The translations under genes were made by a program, and so were the position numbers. The notes below the pieces were generated by a model. It searched no databases. It was not told the DNA's origin and saw only the letters and a list, made by a program, of their open reading frames with translations. Positions 42,258 to 50,307 of a stretch of DNA of 64,000 bases are shown here, piece after piece. Position 1 is the stretch's first letter. Each line of letters begins with the position of its first letter. Source of the stretch: Nonomuraea thailandensis (GTDB taxonomy: Bacteria; Actinomycetota; Actinomycetes; Streptosporangiales; Streptosporangiaceae); the NCBI RefSeq assembly GCF_024172165.1, contig NZ_JAMZEB010000002.1:10018501-10082500 (forward strand), read 5' to 3'.

Positions 42258-43667
42258 GTGTCTGTCCCTGCCCGTTCCTGGGGCGTACTGATCGTTCTTT
42301 GCGGCGCCATCTTCCTGGAGGGCATCGACGTGGCGATGCTGAACGTCGCCCTCCCGTCCATCCGGGCCGATCTCGGGTTGTCCACCGGCATGCTGAGCGG
42401 GGTCGTGAGCGCGTACGTGCTCGGCTACGGCGGTTTCATGCTGCTCGGCGGCCGGGCGGCCGACCTGCTGGGGCGGCGGCGGATGTTCCTGTTCTGGCTG
42501 GTGGTGTTCCTGCTGTTCTCGGGGCTCGGCGGCTTCGCGGACGAGGGGTGGGTGCTGCTGGTGGCCAGGTTCGTCACCGGGGTGGCCGCCGCGTTCATGA
42601 CGCCCGCCGGCCTGTCCCTGATCACCACGAACTTCCCCGAGGGCCCGCAGCGCAACAGGGCCCTGCTCATCTACGCGGGCACGGCCGCGGGCGGCTTCGC
42701 GCTCGGGCTGGTGATCGGCGGGCTGCTGACCGCGATCGGCTGGCGCTGGGTGTTCTTCGCCCCGGTCCTGCTGGCGCTGGTCATCCTGATCGCCGCCATC
42801 CCCCTCATCAAGGACCAGGGGGAGCGCCCGGCGGCGGGCGGCTTCGACGTGGCGGGCGCCTTCAGCGTCACCGGCGCGATGATCCTGCTCGTCTACGGCG
42901 TCGTCCGCCTGGAGCATCCCTCCGACGGCCCGCTCCTGACGGCGGCGGTCTTCGCCGCGGGCCTGGCCCTGCTCGCGCTCTTCGTCGCCGTGGAGCGCCG
43001 CTCGACAAGCCCGCTCGTCCGTCTGGGGATCCTGCGCTCGGGCCCGCTGGTCCGCGCGAACGTGATGGCCGCGCTGCTCACGGCCTCGTTCTTCGGCTTC
43101 CAGTTCCTCATCACGCTCTACCTTCAGGAGCTGCGCGGCTGGTCCACCATCCAGACGGGGCTGGCCCTGCTGGCGGCCGCCGCCGACGTGGTGCTGGCCC
43201 CCACGCTCACGCCGTGGCTGGTCAACCGGTTCGGCAACGCCAAGGTGGTGCTCGGCGGCCTGGTTTCGGGCCTGCTGGCGTACGCACTGTTCCTCGGGGT
43301 GGGCCTGGACTGGACGTACGCGGCCATGCTGCCGTCGATGCTGCTGATCGGCCTGATGTTCGCCTTCGTCTACGGCCCGCTGACGATCGTGGCCACGGAC
43401 GGCATCGCCGAGCACGAGCAGGGCCTGGCCGGCGGCCTGATCAACTCCTCGTTCCAGTTCGGCGCGGCCCTGGGCCTGTCGATGGTGACCGCCGTCAACG
43501 TGGCGGCCCTGGGCGCGGCGACCGGCCCCGAGGCCGGGCTGGAGGCGATGCGCACGGCCCTGGTGGTGCCCGTCACGGCCACGCTGCTGGCGACGGTCGT
43601 CGCCGTCGCGGGCCTGCGCGCCCGCGCCCGCAAGCCCGCGGGCGACCAGGTGCTGAGCGCTACTTGA
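42258..43667 (+). CDS. DHA2-type MFS drug transporter
   Basis: A 469-residue MFS exporter with about 14 membrane segments. GTG 42258 is chosen because GGGGG lies 6 bases upstream. Motif A is GRAADLLGRRRMFLFWL and motif C is TPAGLSLITTNFPEGPQRNRAL. It is divergent from an HxlR regulator that probably represses it and is close in family to the exporter at 11251-13062, although the two are not local duplicates. The substrate is unknown. Confidence 0.93.
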   Translation: MSVPARSWGVLIVLCGAIFLEGIDVAMLNVALPSIRADLGLSTGMLSGVVSAYVLGYGGFMLLGGRAADLLGRRRMFLFWLVVFLLFSGLGGFADEGWVLLVARFVTGVAAAFMTPAGLSLITTNFPEGPQRNRALLIYAGTAAGGFALGLVIGGLLTAIGWRWVFFAPVLLALVILIAAIPLIKDQGERPAAGGFDVAGAFSVTGAMILLVYGVVRLEHPSDGPLLTAAVFAAGLALLALFVAVERRSTSPLVRLGILRSGPLVRANVMAALLTASFFGFQFLITLYLQELRGWSTIQTGLALLAAAADVVLAPTLTPWLVNRFGNAKVVLGGLVSGLLAYALFLGVGLDWTYAAMLPSMLLIGLMFAFVYGPLTIVATDGIAEHEQGLAGGLINSSFQFGAALGLSMVTAVNVAALGAATGPEAGLEAMRTALVVPVTATLLATVVAVAGLRARARKPAGDQVLSAT

Positions 43668-44538
43668 GCAGCTTGGACAGGCGGCGGTCGGCCAGCGGCT
43701 TGCCGCCTGTCTGGCAGGTGGGGCAGTACTGCAACGACGAGTCGGCGAACGAGACCTCCCTGATCGTGTCGCCGCACACGTCGCAGGGCTGCCCCGCCCG
43801 GTTGTGCACGCGCAGGCCCGACTTCTTCTCCGCCTTGAGGTCCTTGGCCGCCAGGCCGTGCGCGCGCTCGACGGCGTCGCGCAGCGTGGTGACGATGGCC
43901 TCGTGCAGGTCGGCGATCTGGGCGTCGGTCAGCGTGCCCGCGATCTTGAACGGGGACATCCTGGCGGCGTGCAGCACCTCGTCGGAGTAGGCGTTCCCGA
44001 TGCCCGCGATCACCTTCTGGTCGCGCAGGAGGCCCTTGATCTGGGTGCGGTTGCCGCCGACGATGCGCTTGAGCGCTTCGACGGTGAAGGAGTCGGCGAG
44101 CGGGTCGGGGCCGAGCGCGGCGACACCGGGCACCTCGTCCGGATTTTTCGTGACATAAACGGCGAGCCGCTTCTGTGTCCCCGCCTCCGTCAGCTCGAAC
44201 CCCGGCGCCAGGCCCTCGTCGTCGGGCGCCAGCCTGACCCGGACCGCCAGCGGCCCCTTGCCCGGCCGCACCGGCTTGGCGCCGGACAGGTCGTCACGCC
44301 AGCGCAGCCACCCCGCGCGGGCCAGGTGGATGACCAGGTGCAGGCCGTCGCAGTCGAGGTCGAGGAACTTGCCGTGCCTGGCCACGCCCGTGACGGTCAG
44401 CCCGCCGAGCGCCGTGACCGGCGGATCGAACGTCTTGAGCGCCTGGATGGCGACCACGTCGACCCCCAGGATCGTGCGGCCCACCGCCCGCTCGCGCAGG
44501 AAGTGGGCGAGTGACTCCACTTCGGGAAGTTCGGGCAT
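43660..44538 (-). CDS. Fpg/Nei family DNA glycosylase
   Basis: A 292-residue bifunctional DNA glycosylase/AP lyase. The N-terminal PELPEVESLAHFLRE supplies the catalytic Pro (after Met removal) and Glu. The helix-two-turn-helix region reads IAGIGNAYSDEVLHAARMSP. A C4 zinc finger is at the C-terminus (PCDVCGDTIREVS then CPTCQTGGK). It removes oxidised purines or pyrimidines. Length is typical. The stop codon region overlaps the convergent MFS gene by 8 bp. Confidence 0.94.
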   Translation of the reverse strand: MPELPEVESLAHFLRERAVGRTILGVDVVAIQALKTFDPPVTALGGLTVTGVARHGKFLDLDCDGLHLVIHLARAGWLRWRDDLSGAKPVRPGKGPLAVRVRLAPDDEGLAPGFELTEAGTQKRLAVYVTKNPDEVPGVAALGPDPLADSFTVEALKRIVGGNRTQIKGLLRDQKVIAGIGNAYSDEVLHAARMSPFKIAGTLTDAQIADLHEAIVTTLRDAVERAHGLAAKDLKAEKKSGLRVHNRAGQPCDVCGDTIREVSFADSSLQYCPTCQTGGKPLADRRLSKLLK

Positions 44539-44567
44539 GCCACCAGGGTACGTGCCGCACCCGCCGG

Positions 44568-45173
44568 CTACGGCACGTCCCAGAACGCCAGCTCGTGCCT
44601 CATCCCCTCGGTGAACAGCTCCTCGGCGCGGGCCGGGTCCGGCCCGGCCTCGTCGATCATCTGCCCGATCCGCACCGTGAGCGCGGCGAACCCCGGATCC
44701 GCGTACGTGTCCACCCAGGCCCGGTAGCGCGGCTCCTCGGGCGGGTTCTCCGCCAGGATCCGCCCGAGGTTCGAGTATCCCCACATGCACGGGTACAGCG
44801 CCGCCAGGCCCTCTCCGTACGAGCTCGCCGACTCCAGCAGGAACCCCGTGTACGCCGCGCACGCCGGCCCCTTCACCGCCCCTTCCAGATCGGCCCCGAA
44901 CTCCGCCGACATCGACCGGTGCAGGCTCAGCTCGTCGTGGAAGGTCGTGTGCGCCAGATCCACCAGGTCACCCAGGTGCGCGTCCGGCGCCTGCCAGGCC
45001 AGCCGGGCGAACACCCGCACGTAGTCGAGCAGGAACAGGTAGTCCTGCTCCAGCCACGACCGGAACACCGTCTCCGGCAGGTCACCGCGCCCGATCCCGG
45101 CCACCGTGGCGTGGTCGAGCTGCGCCTGGAGCAGCGGCCGGCCGATGGCGTGCAACTCATCCGAAATGCTCAT
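44568..45173 (-). CDS. TenA/thiaminase II family protein
   Basis: A 201-residue all-helical TenA-like protein. The catalytic Cys is in ALYPCMWGYSNLG, at the position of Cys135 in the Bacillus enzyme, and the C-terminal Glu is in GMRHELAFWD. It hydrolyses aminopyrimidine salvage compounds to hydroxymethylpyrimidine or degrades thiamine. The nearby riboswitch-controlled CytX permease makes salvage the more likely role. The start is at ATG 45173, 24 bp from the divergent GPP34 gene, so little room is left for promoters. Confidence 0.92.
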   Translation of the reverse strand: MSISDELHAIGRPLLQAQLDHATVAGIGRGDLPETVFRSWLEQDYLFLLDYVRVFARLAWQAPDAHLGDLVDLAHTTFHDELSLHRSMSAEFGADLEGAVKGPACAAYTGFLLESASSYGEGLAALYPCMWGYSNLGRILAENPPEEPRYRAWVDTYADPGFAALTVRIGQMIDEAGPDPARAEELFTEGMRHELAFWDVP

Positions 45174-45197
45174 GGCTGGGAGGTTAGTGTTCGAGGC

Positions 45198-45872
45198 ATG
45201 ACGGTGACGATCGCCGAGGAGCTCCTCCTGCTCGCCTACAGCGACGACAAGGGCAGGCCACTCGTCAGCACCGCGTACCTCGACCCGGCCGTCGCCGGCG
45301 CGCTCCTGGCCGAGCTGGCCGTCCACGACCGGGTGGAGCTGACCGGCAGGAAGCTGACGGGCAGGAAGCTGACGGTCACGGACCCGGCGCCGCTCGGCGA
45401 CGACGAGCTCGACGCCGTCCTGGCCCTCATGGCCGGCAGGAAGAGCGACAGGAGCCCGGCCTGGTGGGTGCAGAAGCTGCAGTCGCACAAGCTGCGCAAC
45501 CGCCTGCTCTCCCGGCTGGCGGGCATGGGCGTGTTGTCGGAGCAGCGCGGCAGGGCGCTGGGCCTGTTCCCTGTCACCCGCTGGCCGGAGGTCTTCCCCG
45601 GCGTGGAGGCGGACGTCAGGGAGCGGGTGTCCGCCGTCCTGGCGGGCGCCGACCCGGACGACCGCACCGCCGCGCTGATCTCGCTCGTCCACGCCGCCGG
45701 CCTCAGCCGCAAGGCCTTCCCCGGCGCGGACAGGAAACGCGTCAAGCACATCGCCCAGGGCGCCTGGGCGGCCCAGGCGGTGGCGCAGGTCATCGCCGCC
45801 ATCGGCGCCGCCGTCACCTCCTCCGGGGGAGGAGGCGGCGACGGCGGAGGCGGGGGCGGAGGCGGGGGCTGA
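45198..45872 (+). CDS. GPP34 (GOLPH3-like) family protein
   Basis: A 224-residue GPP34-domain protein: TIAEELLLLAYSDDKGRPL at the N-terminus is the family opening, and GSAAAxDP-like patterns follow. Eukaryotic homologues bind phosphatidylinositol-4-phosphate at the Golgi; the bacterial role is unknown, although many mycelial actinomycetes carry several copies. The protein contains a local duplication (TGRKLTGRKL, residues about 50-59) and ends in a 17-residue Gly-rich tail broken by one Asp. ATG 45198 has no strong Shine-Dalgarno. Confidence 0.88.
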   Translation: MTVTIAEELLLLAYSDDKGRPLVSTAYLDPAVAGALLAELAVHDRVELTGRKLTGRKLTVTDPAPLGDDELDAVLALMAGRKSDRSPAWWVQKLQSHKLRNRLLSRLAGMGVLSEQRGRALGLFPVTRWPEVFPGVEADVRERVSAVLAGADPDDRTAALISLVHAAGLSRKAFPGADRKRVKHIAQGAWAAQAVAQVIAAIGAAVTSSGGGGGDGGGGGGGGG

Positions 45873-45879
45873 GCGGGCC

Positions 45880-47172
45880 TCAGCCCGCGTCCACGATCTC
45901 CTTCGGCACCGGCTGGTCGGCCTTCAGCGCGTCGAACAGCGCCAGCGCCTTCGCCCGGTCCCACTTGACCGCCGTGCCGCCGCCCGGAATCACCTCGTTG
46001 CCGCCGAACGGCACCACCGTGGTCACCGGGCTGTCGCCCATGGCCAGGCCCAGCGAGAGCATGTTGAACGCGCCCGTGCCCGAGTCGACCTCGACCGCGT
46101 CCGTGGCGCTGAACGCCAGCGGGATCGAGGTGAACGGGTTGAGCAGCACCCCCGGGCTGGCGGCCTTCTTCACCACCGCGCCGAGGAACTGCCGCTGCCG
46201 CTTGGTCCGCTCGAAGTCGGGCAGCGCGCCGCCCTTGCGGGTGCGCACGTAACCGAGCGCCTGCGAGCCGCTGAGCTCCTGGACGCCCTTCTTGAGGTTG
46301 AGGCCCGCCTTGGGGTCGTTCACGGCGGCGCGCACGTTGATCTCGACCCCGCCGATGGCGTCCACGATGTCCACGAAGCCGGCGAAACCGATCTCCATGT
46401 AGTGGTCGACGTGCACCCCGGTGACCGTCTCCACGGTGCGGACGAGCAGCTTGGGGCCGCCGATGGCGTACGCGGAGTTGAGCTTGTCGCGGCCCTTGCC
46501 GGGGATGGTGACGGCCGAGTCGCGCGGCAGGCTGACCAGCGTCGGCTTGTCGCTGCCCTCCGGGATGTGCAGCAGCATCATCGAGTCCGTGCGCTGCCCG
46601 GCGGCCTGCCCCGTGGCCAGCTTCCTGCGCTGGGCGGCGGTCAGGCCCTTGCGGCTGTCGGAGCCGACGAGCAGCCAGTTGGTGCCCGGGGTGTCGGCGG
46701 GCCGGCCCTCGTAGTCGTCGAGCACCCCGTCGATGCCCGCCAGCCGCGAGTCGATCACGAAGAACAGCGCGACGGCCGCCACCAGCAACACCACCAGGAG
46801 CCCGGCGACGATGCTCACGACGGCCTTCCAGGAGATCCTCCTGCGCGGCCCCCTGGGCCCGCCGCGGCGCCCGGCGGGGCCTCCGGGCCCGCTGGGCGGC
46901 TCCTCGCCCCGCGACCTGAACGGCCTGACCGGGCTCTTGCCGGAACGCTCGCGTCCGTAGACCCGCGAGCTGCCCCGCACGGGCTCGTCGGCCCGCGGCG
47001 ACTCGGGGACGTGGGCGGCGGTGGGAAGCTGGTGAGTCGGCGCTCCCGGCCCTGCCGGGGGGAGCCGGTGAGCGGGCGCGCCCCCCGAGCGCAGGCCGTC
47101 ACTGGGCCGTGGCGGGAGCGGGCGGCCGTCGCCTGGTGAGCGCATGGCCCGGGTCCGGTCGTCCTCGGTCAC
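45880..47172 (-). CDS. LytR-CpsA-Psr family glycopolymer ligase
   Basis: A 430-residue LCP enzyme that attaches teichoic-acid-like glycopolymers or arabinogalactan-type polymers to peptidoglycan from polyprenyl-pyrophosphate donors. GTG 47172 is preferred because GAAGGGAAGAAGG lies directly upstream; ATG 47199 is the alternative. The first 110 residues are disordered and Pro/Arg-rich, then one TM segment (AVVSIVAGLLVVLLVAAVALFFVI), then the LCP domain with DSMMLLHIPEG, VSLPRDSAVTIPGKG (Arg) and GFVDIVDAIGGVEINV. It is transcribed alone. Confidence 0.94.
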   Translation of the reverse strand: MTEDDRTRAMRSPGDGRPLPPRPSDGLRSGGAPAHRLPPAGPGAPTHQLPTAAHVPESPRADEPVRGSSRVYGRERSGKSPVRPFRSRGEEPPSGPGGPAGRRGGPRGPRRRISWKAVVSIVAGLLVVLLVAAVALFFVIDSRLAGIDGVLDDYEGRPADTPGTNWLLVGSDSRKGLTAAQRRKLATGQAAGQRTDSMMLLHIPEGSDKPTLVSLPRDSAVTIPGKGRDKLNSAYAIGGPKLLVRTVETVTGVHVDHYMEIGFAGFVDIVDAIGGVEINVRAAVNDPKAGLNLKKGVQELSGSQALGYVRTRKGGALPDFERTKRQRQFLGAVVKKAASPGVLLNPFTSIPLAFSATDAVEVDSGTGAFNMLSLGLAMGDSPVTTVVPFGGNEVIPGGGTAVKWDRAKALALFDALKADQPVPKEIVDAG

Positions 47173-47416
47173 TTCGCCTTCTTCCCTTCGCTTTGTCATA
47201 GACGCTACGTCCAACCCCCCAGCAGTGAAGACGTTCCGCCAAGGTTTCTCCACGGAAAAGTACGCGGAACTAGCTGAGAGTCACTGCGGAAACATAGATG
47301 CCACCTGCGTCGTTACGGTTATGGACGACCTCTATCGAAGGGATGATCGTGTCCGATCCGGACCCGTGGAGTCTTCGCCCGTGCACGGGCACGGGTTCCT
47401 CTGAGGGCTCACTGCG

Positions 47417-48766
47417 GTGAGCGCCTATCTCGGGCTGCTGGCCCTCTTGCTTCTCACCGCGGCGACCGGCTACTTCGTCGCCCAGGAGTTCGCCTTCGTC
47501 GCCGCCGACCGGGGGGCGCTGCGCGAGCAGGCCGCCGCCGGCGACGCCTCCGCCGAGAAGGCACTCCAAGTCACTTCCCGCCTGTCCTTCATGCTCTCCG
47601 GCGCCCAGCTGGGCATCACGGTGACGGCGCTCCTGGTCGGCTTCCTGGCCGAGCCCGCGATCGCCACGATCGTCCGGCCGTTGCTGGCCGGCACGGGCCT
47701 GTCCGACGGCATGATCACGGGCATCTCCGTGACGGCCGGCGTCTTCGTGGCGACCGTCGTGCAGATGGTGTTCGGCGAGCTGGCGCCCAAGAACCTGGGC
47801 ATCGCCAGACCCGAGCAGGTGGCCAAGTTCCTGGCCCGCTCGACGCTGATCTACCTGGCGGTCGTGGGCCCGGTGGTCAGGCTGTTCGACTCGGCCGCGA
47901 CGGGCCTGCTCAGGCGCGTCGGCGTCGAGCCCGTGGAGGAGGTGGAGCACGGCGCCACCCCCGAGGAGCTCTCCCGCATCATCGCGGAGTCGACCCAGGC
48001 GGGCGAGCTGCCTCCGAGGCTCTCCGACCTCCTGGAGCGGGCGCTGGAGTTCGGCGACCGCACGGCGGAGGAGATCATGGTCCCCCGCCCCCGGGTGGTG
48101 GTCCTGCGCGCCTCGCAGCCGATCAGCGACCTCCTCGCGGTCATGCGCGAGTGCGGTCACTCCCGCTACCCCGTGGTGGGCGAGGACGGCGACGTGATGG
48201 GCGTCACGGGCGTCCGCGAGCTGCTCGCCTCCGGCCTGGAGGAGGGCAGCATCTCCGCGATCACGCGCCCCGCCCTGCTGGTGCCCGACTCGGTCCCGCT
48301 TCCTGCCGTTCTCGACAGGATGCGGGCGGCCAAGGACGACATCGTCTGCGTCATCGACGAGTACGGCGGCCTGGCAGGCGTCATCACCATCGAGGACCTG
48401 GCCGAGGAGCTGGTCGGTGAGCTGGTGGACGAGAACGACCCCGAGCCGGTGGGCGCCGTCGAGCACCCGGGCGGCATCTGGGAGGTGCCGGGCAGCCTCC
48501 GCCTCGACGAGGTCGAGCGGGCGACAGGGGTGGCGTTGCCGGAGAGCGACGATTACGACACCCTCGCCGGCCTGGTGCTGGCCAAGCTGGGCAGGATGCC
48601 CAACCCCGGCGACACGGTGACCGTACCGATCGACGCCAACAACGACCCCTTCGCGGAAGACGTGGAGGAGCACCAGGCGGAGCTGACGGTGATGTCGCTC
48701 AACCGGCGGGTGCCCGAATGGGTCCGCCTGACGCCGCTGCGGCACGCGGAGGCGACGTCCCGATGA
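47417..48766 (+). CDS. CNNM/CorC (hemolysin-like) transporter 1
   Basis: A 449-residue protein from GTG 47417. DUF21/CNNM transmembrane domain at about 1-185 (four segments), two CBS domains at about 205-335 (EEIMVPRPRVVVL, then CVIDEYGGLAGVITIEDL), and a C-terminal CorC-HlyC domain. Such proteins take part in divalent-cation (magnesium) export or homeostasis. It overlaps a paralogue by 4 bp. Upstream, a short region with palindromes such as CCCGTGCACGGG (47378-47389) is not explained. Confidence 0.93.
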   Translation: MSAYLGLLALLLLTAATGYFVAQEFAFVAADRGALREQAAAGDASAEKALQVTSRLSFMLSGAQLGITVTALLVGFLAEPAIATIVRPLLAGTGLSDGMITGISVTAGVFVATVVQMVFGELAPKNLGIARPEQVAKFLARSTLIYLAVVGPVVRLFDSAATGLLRRVGVEPVEEVEHGATPEELSRIIAESTQAGELPPRLSDLLERALEFGDRTAEEIMVPRPRVVVLRASQPISDLLAVMRECGHSRYPVVGEDGDVMGVTGVRELLASGLEEGSISAITRPALLVPDSVPLPAVLDRMRAAKDDIVCVIDEYGGLAGVITIEDLAEELVGELVDENDPEPVGAVEHPGGIWEVPGSLRLDEVERATGVALPESDDYDTLAGLVLAKLGRMPNPGDTVTVPIDANNDPFAEDVEEHQAELTVMSLNRRVPEWVRLTPLRHAEATSR

Positions 48767-49773
48767 CCATGATCATTCTAAGCCTCGCGCTGCTGGCCTT
48801 CAACGCGCTCTTCGTGGCGGCCGAGTTCGCCTTCGTCTCCTCGCGGCGTCATCGCCTGGAGGAGATGGCGGCGGGCGGCAACCGGCTCGTCAGGATCGCG
48901 GCCAGGTCGGCCGCGGGCGGCAGCCGCCAGCTCTCCCTGATGCTGGCGGGCGCCCAGCTCGGCATCACGCTGTGCACCCTGGGTCTCGGCCAGGTGACCG
49001 AGCCCGCACTGGAGCACTACCTGGAGCCGGTCTTCGCCGCGATCGGCGTCCCCGAGGCCATGCGGCTGCCGATCGCGCTGGTGATCGCCCTGGCCCTGGT
49101 GACGTTCCTGCACATGGTCATCGGCGAGATGGCCCCCAAGTCGTGGGCCCTGACCCACCCCGAGCGGGCGGCGCTCCTGCTGACCTTCCCGTTCCGGGCC
49201 TTCACCACGGTCATGCGCCCGCTGCTCTCGGCGCTGAACGGGCTGACGAACGTGATACTGCACCTCTTCGGCGTCCAGGCGAGGGACGAGCTGGCCACGA
49301 CCAGGACCCCGCGCCAGCTCGCCATGCTGGTGGGCGAGTCGGGCCGGATGGGCCTGCTGGACCGGGAGGAGCACGACCTGCTGACCCGGGCCCTGCGCCT
49401 GGACGACGAGGGCATCGAGCGCCTCATGGTGCCCATCGACCAGGCGGTCAAGGTCACGGCGACGGCCACGGCCGCCGAGATCAGGTCGACGGCGGCGGGC
49501 AGCGCCCACCTCCGGCTCCTGGTGGAGGGCCCGAACGGCGTGGAGGGCGCCCTGCACGTCCGGGAGGCCCTGCTGAAGCCGGAGAGCAAGGCGTCGGACC
49601 TCATCAGGCCGCTGCCCAAGCTCCCGTGCACCACGCAGGTGCCCGAGGCCGTCACGGCCCTCCAGGAGGCCAGGTCCCACCTGGCTCTGGTGACGAACGC
49701 GGCGCACGACGTGATCGGGATGGTGAGCCTGACCGATCTGGTGGGCGAGCTGCTGGACACCAGAGCGGCCTAG
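48763..49773 (+). CDS. CNNM/CorC-like transporter 2
   Basis: A 336-residue paralogue of the gene before it, starting at ATG 48763 inside that gene's stop (ATGA). It has a DUF21 membrane domain (four segments) and weakened CBS pair (IERLMVPIDQAVKV, HLALVTNAAHDVIGMVSLTDL), but it lacks the C-terminal CorC domain. The two probably act as a heterodimer. Duplication followed by loss of the C-terminal domain is the simplest history. Confidence 0.92.
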   Translation: MTMIILSLALLAFNALFVAAEFAFVSSRRHRLEEMAAGGNRLVRIAARSAAGGSRQLSLMLAGAQLGITLCTLGLGQVTEPALEHYLEPVFAAIGVPEAMRLPIALVIALALVTFLHMVIGEMAPKSWALTHPERAALLLTFPFRAFTTVMRPLLSALNGLTNVILHLFGVQARDELATTRTPRQLAMLVGESGRMGLLDREEHDLLTRALRLDDEGIERLMVPIDQAVKVTATATAAEIRSTAAGSAHLRLLVEGPNGVEGALHVREALLKPESKASDLIRPLPKLPCTTQVPEAVTALQEARSHLALVTNAAHDVIGMVSLTDLVGELLDTRAA

Positions 49774-49862
49774 AACGGGTGTGCGGGGGCGCTCGACGAT
49801 GCGCGCCCCCGTCGCACCTCGGCTGCACGTCGGCTGCACGTCGGCGCCGAGGTGTGAGCTAA

Positions 49863-49887
49863 ATCACTCAAGCCATTCGAAAGTGAT
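49863..49887. promoter_or_regulatory. Inverted repeat upstream of the 14-codon ORF
   Basis: ATCACT (49863-49868) and AGTGAT (49882-49887) form a 6-bp inverted repeat with a 13-nt spacer, in the 140-bp gap after the CNNM pair, which otherwise holds only repeated CGGCTGCACGT. It may be a regulator site for the small transcript that follows. Confidence 0.35.
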
Positions 49888-49914
49888 CTGCAAGTGAGGG
49901 CATCTAGGGTCTCC

Positions 49915-49959
49915 ATGCGGAGCACAGCCCGTACTGACAAGGTCGTGACAAAGAAGTAG
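49915..49959 (+). CDS. Candidate 14-residue leader peptide
   Basis: ATG 49915 to TAG 49957-49959, encoding MRSTARTDKVVTKK, a basic peptide. TAGGG lies 5 bases before the ATG. The stop codon is immediately followed by the stem of a terminator hairpin (49958-49983). The layout of short basic ORF plus terminator resembles a small protein-coding or regulatory RNA. There is no similarity to a known peptide that I can recall. Confidence 0.4.
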   Translation: MRSTARTDKVVTKK

Positions 49960-49988
49960 CCCCGGCTCTTGCGAACCGGGGCTTGTTT
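49958..49988 (+). terminator. Intrinsic terminator hairpin
   Basis: AGCCCCGG (49958-49965) pairs perfectly with CCGGGGCT (49976-49983), loop of 10 nt, followed by TGTTT. It ends the transcript that covers the 14-codon ORF; it could also act on the opposite strand for the tRNA-Leu downstream. Confidence 0.75.
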
Positions 49989-50026
49989 CGTCAGTGTGGG
50001 TCTGCCGATTTCATCGGTGACCCGAG

Positions 50027-50109
50027 TGGGCGAGGAGGGATTTGAACCCTCACGTCCTTTCGGACACACGGACCTGAACCGTGCGCGTCTGCCGTTCCGC
50101 CACCCGCCC
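50027..50109 (-). tRNA. tRNA-Leu (anticodon CAG)
   Basis: On the minus strand a class II tRNA: acceptor GGGCGGG pairs with CTCGCCC (one G-U), anticodon loop TTCAGGT giving CAG, extended variable arm, T-loop GTTCAAAT and discriminator A. CCA is not encoded. It reads CUG leucine codons. It lies between the small hairpin-ended transcript and fhaA. Confidence 0.96.
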
Positions 50110-50307
50110 TTGTGGGTGCGGAAAGAACATTAGCACGGAACAGCCACTGGTACTGAACCCGGATACGATCGCATAAGACACGGGAGCGGAGGAGCTGGGC
50201 GCGAGGGCCGACGAGCGCCTGGACGACCGTGACGTGGAACGAGCGGAGACCGGGCGCCGATAGCGTCTCGGGGCCGCGATTTATGCACGGAGGAAGGGAG
50301 GTACCCG
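50110..50307. other. fhaA upstream region
   Basis: This 198-bp stretch holds no credible gene. TACGAT at 50164-50169 is a possible -10; a strong Shine-Dalgarno (GGAAGGGAGG) just before 50308 belongs to fhaA. The rest is GC-rich and featureless by eye. Confidence 0.4.

Noticed and set aside
47144..47404. 86-codon plus-strand frame in the LCP-CNNM gap
   Set aside because: It begins inside the LCP gene on the opposite strand and has an odd composition; a 27-codon sub-frame has no Shine-Dalgarno.
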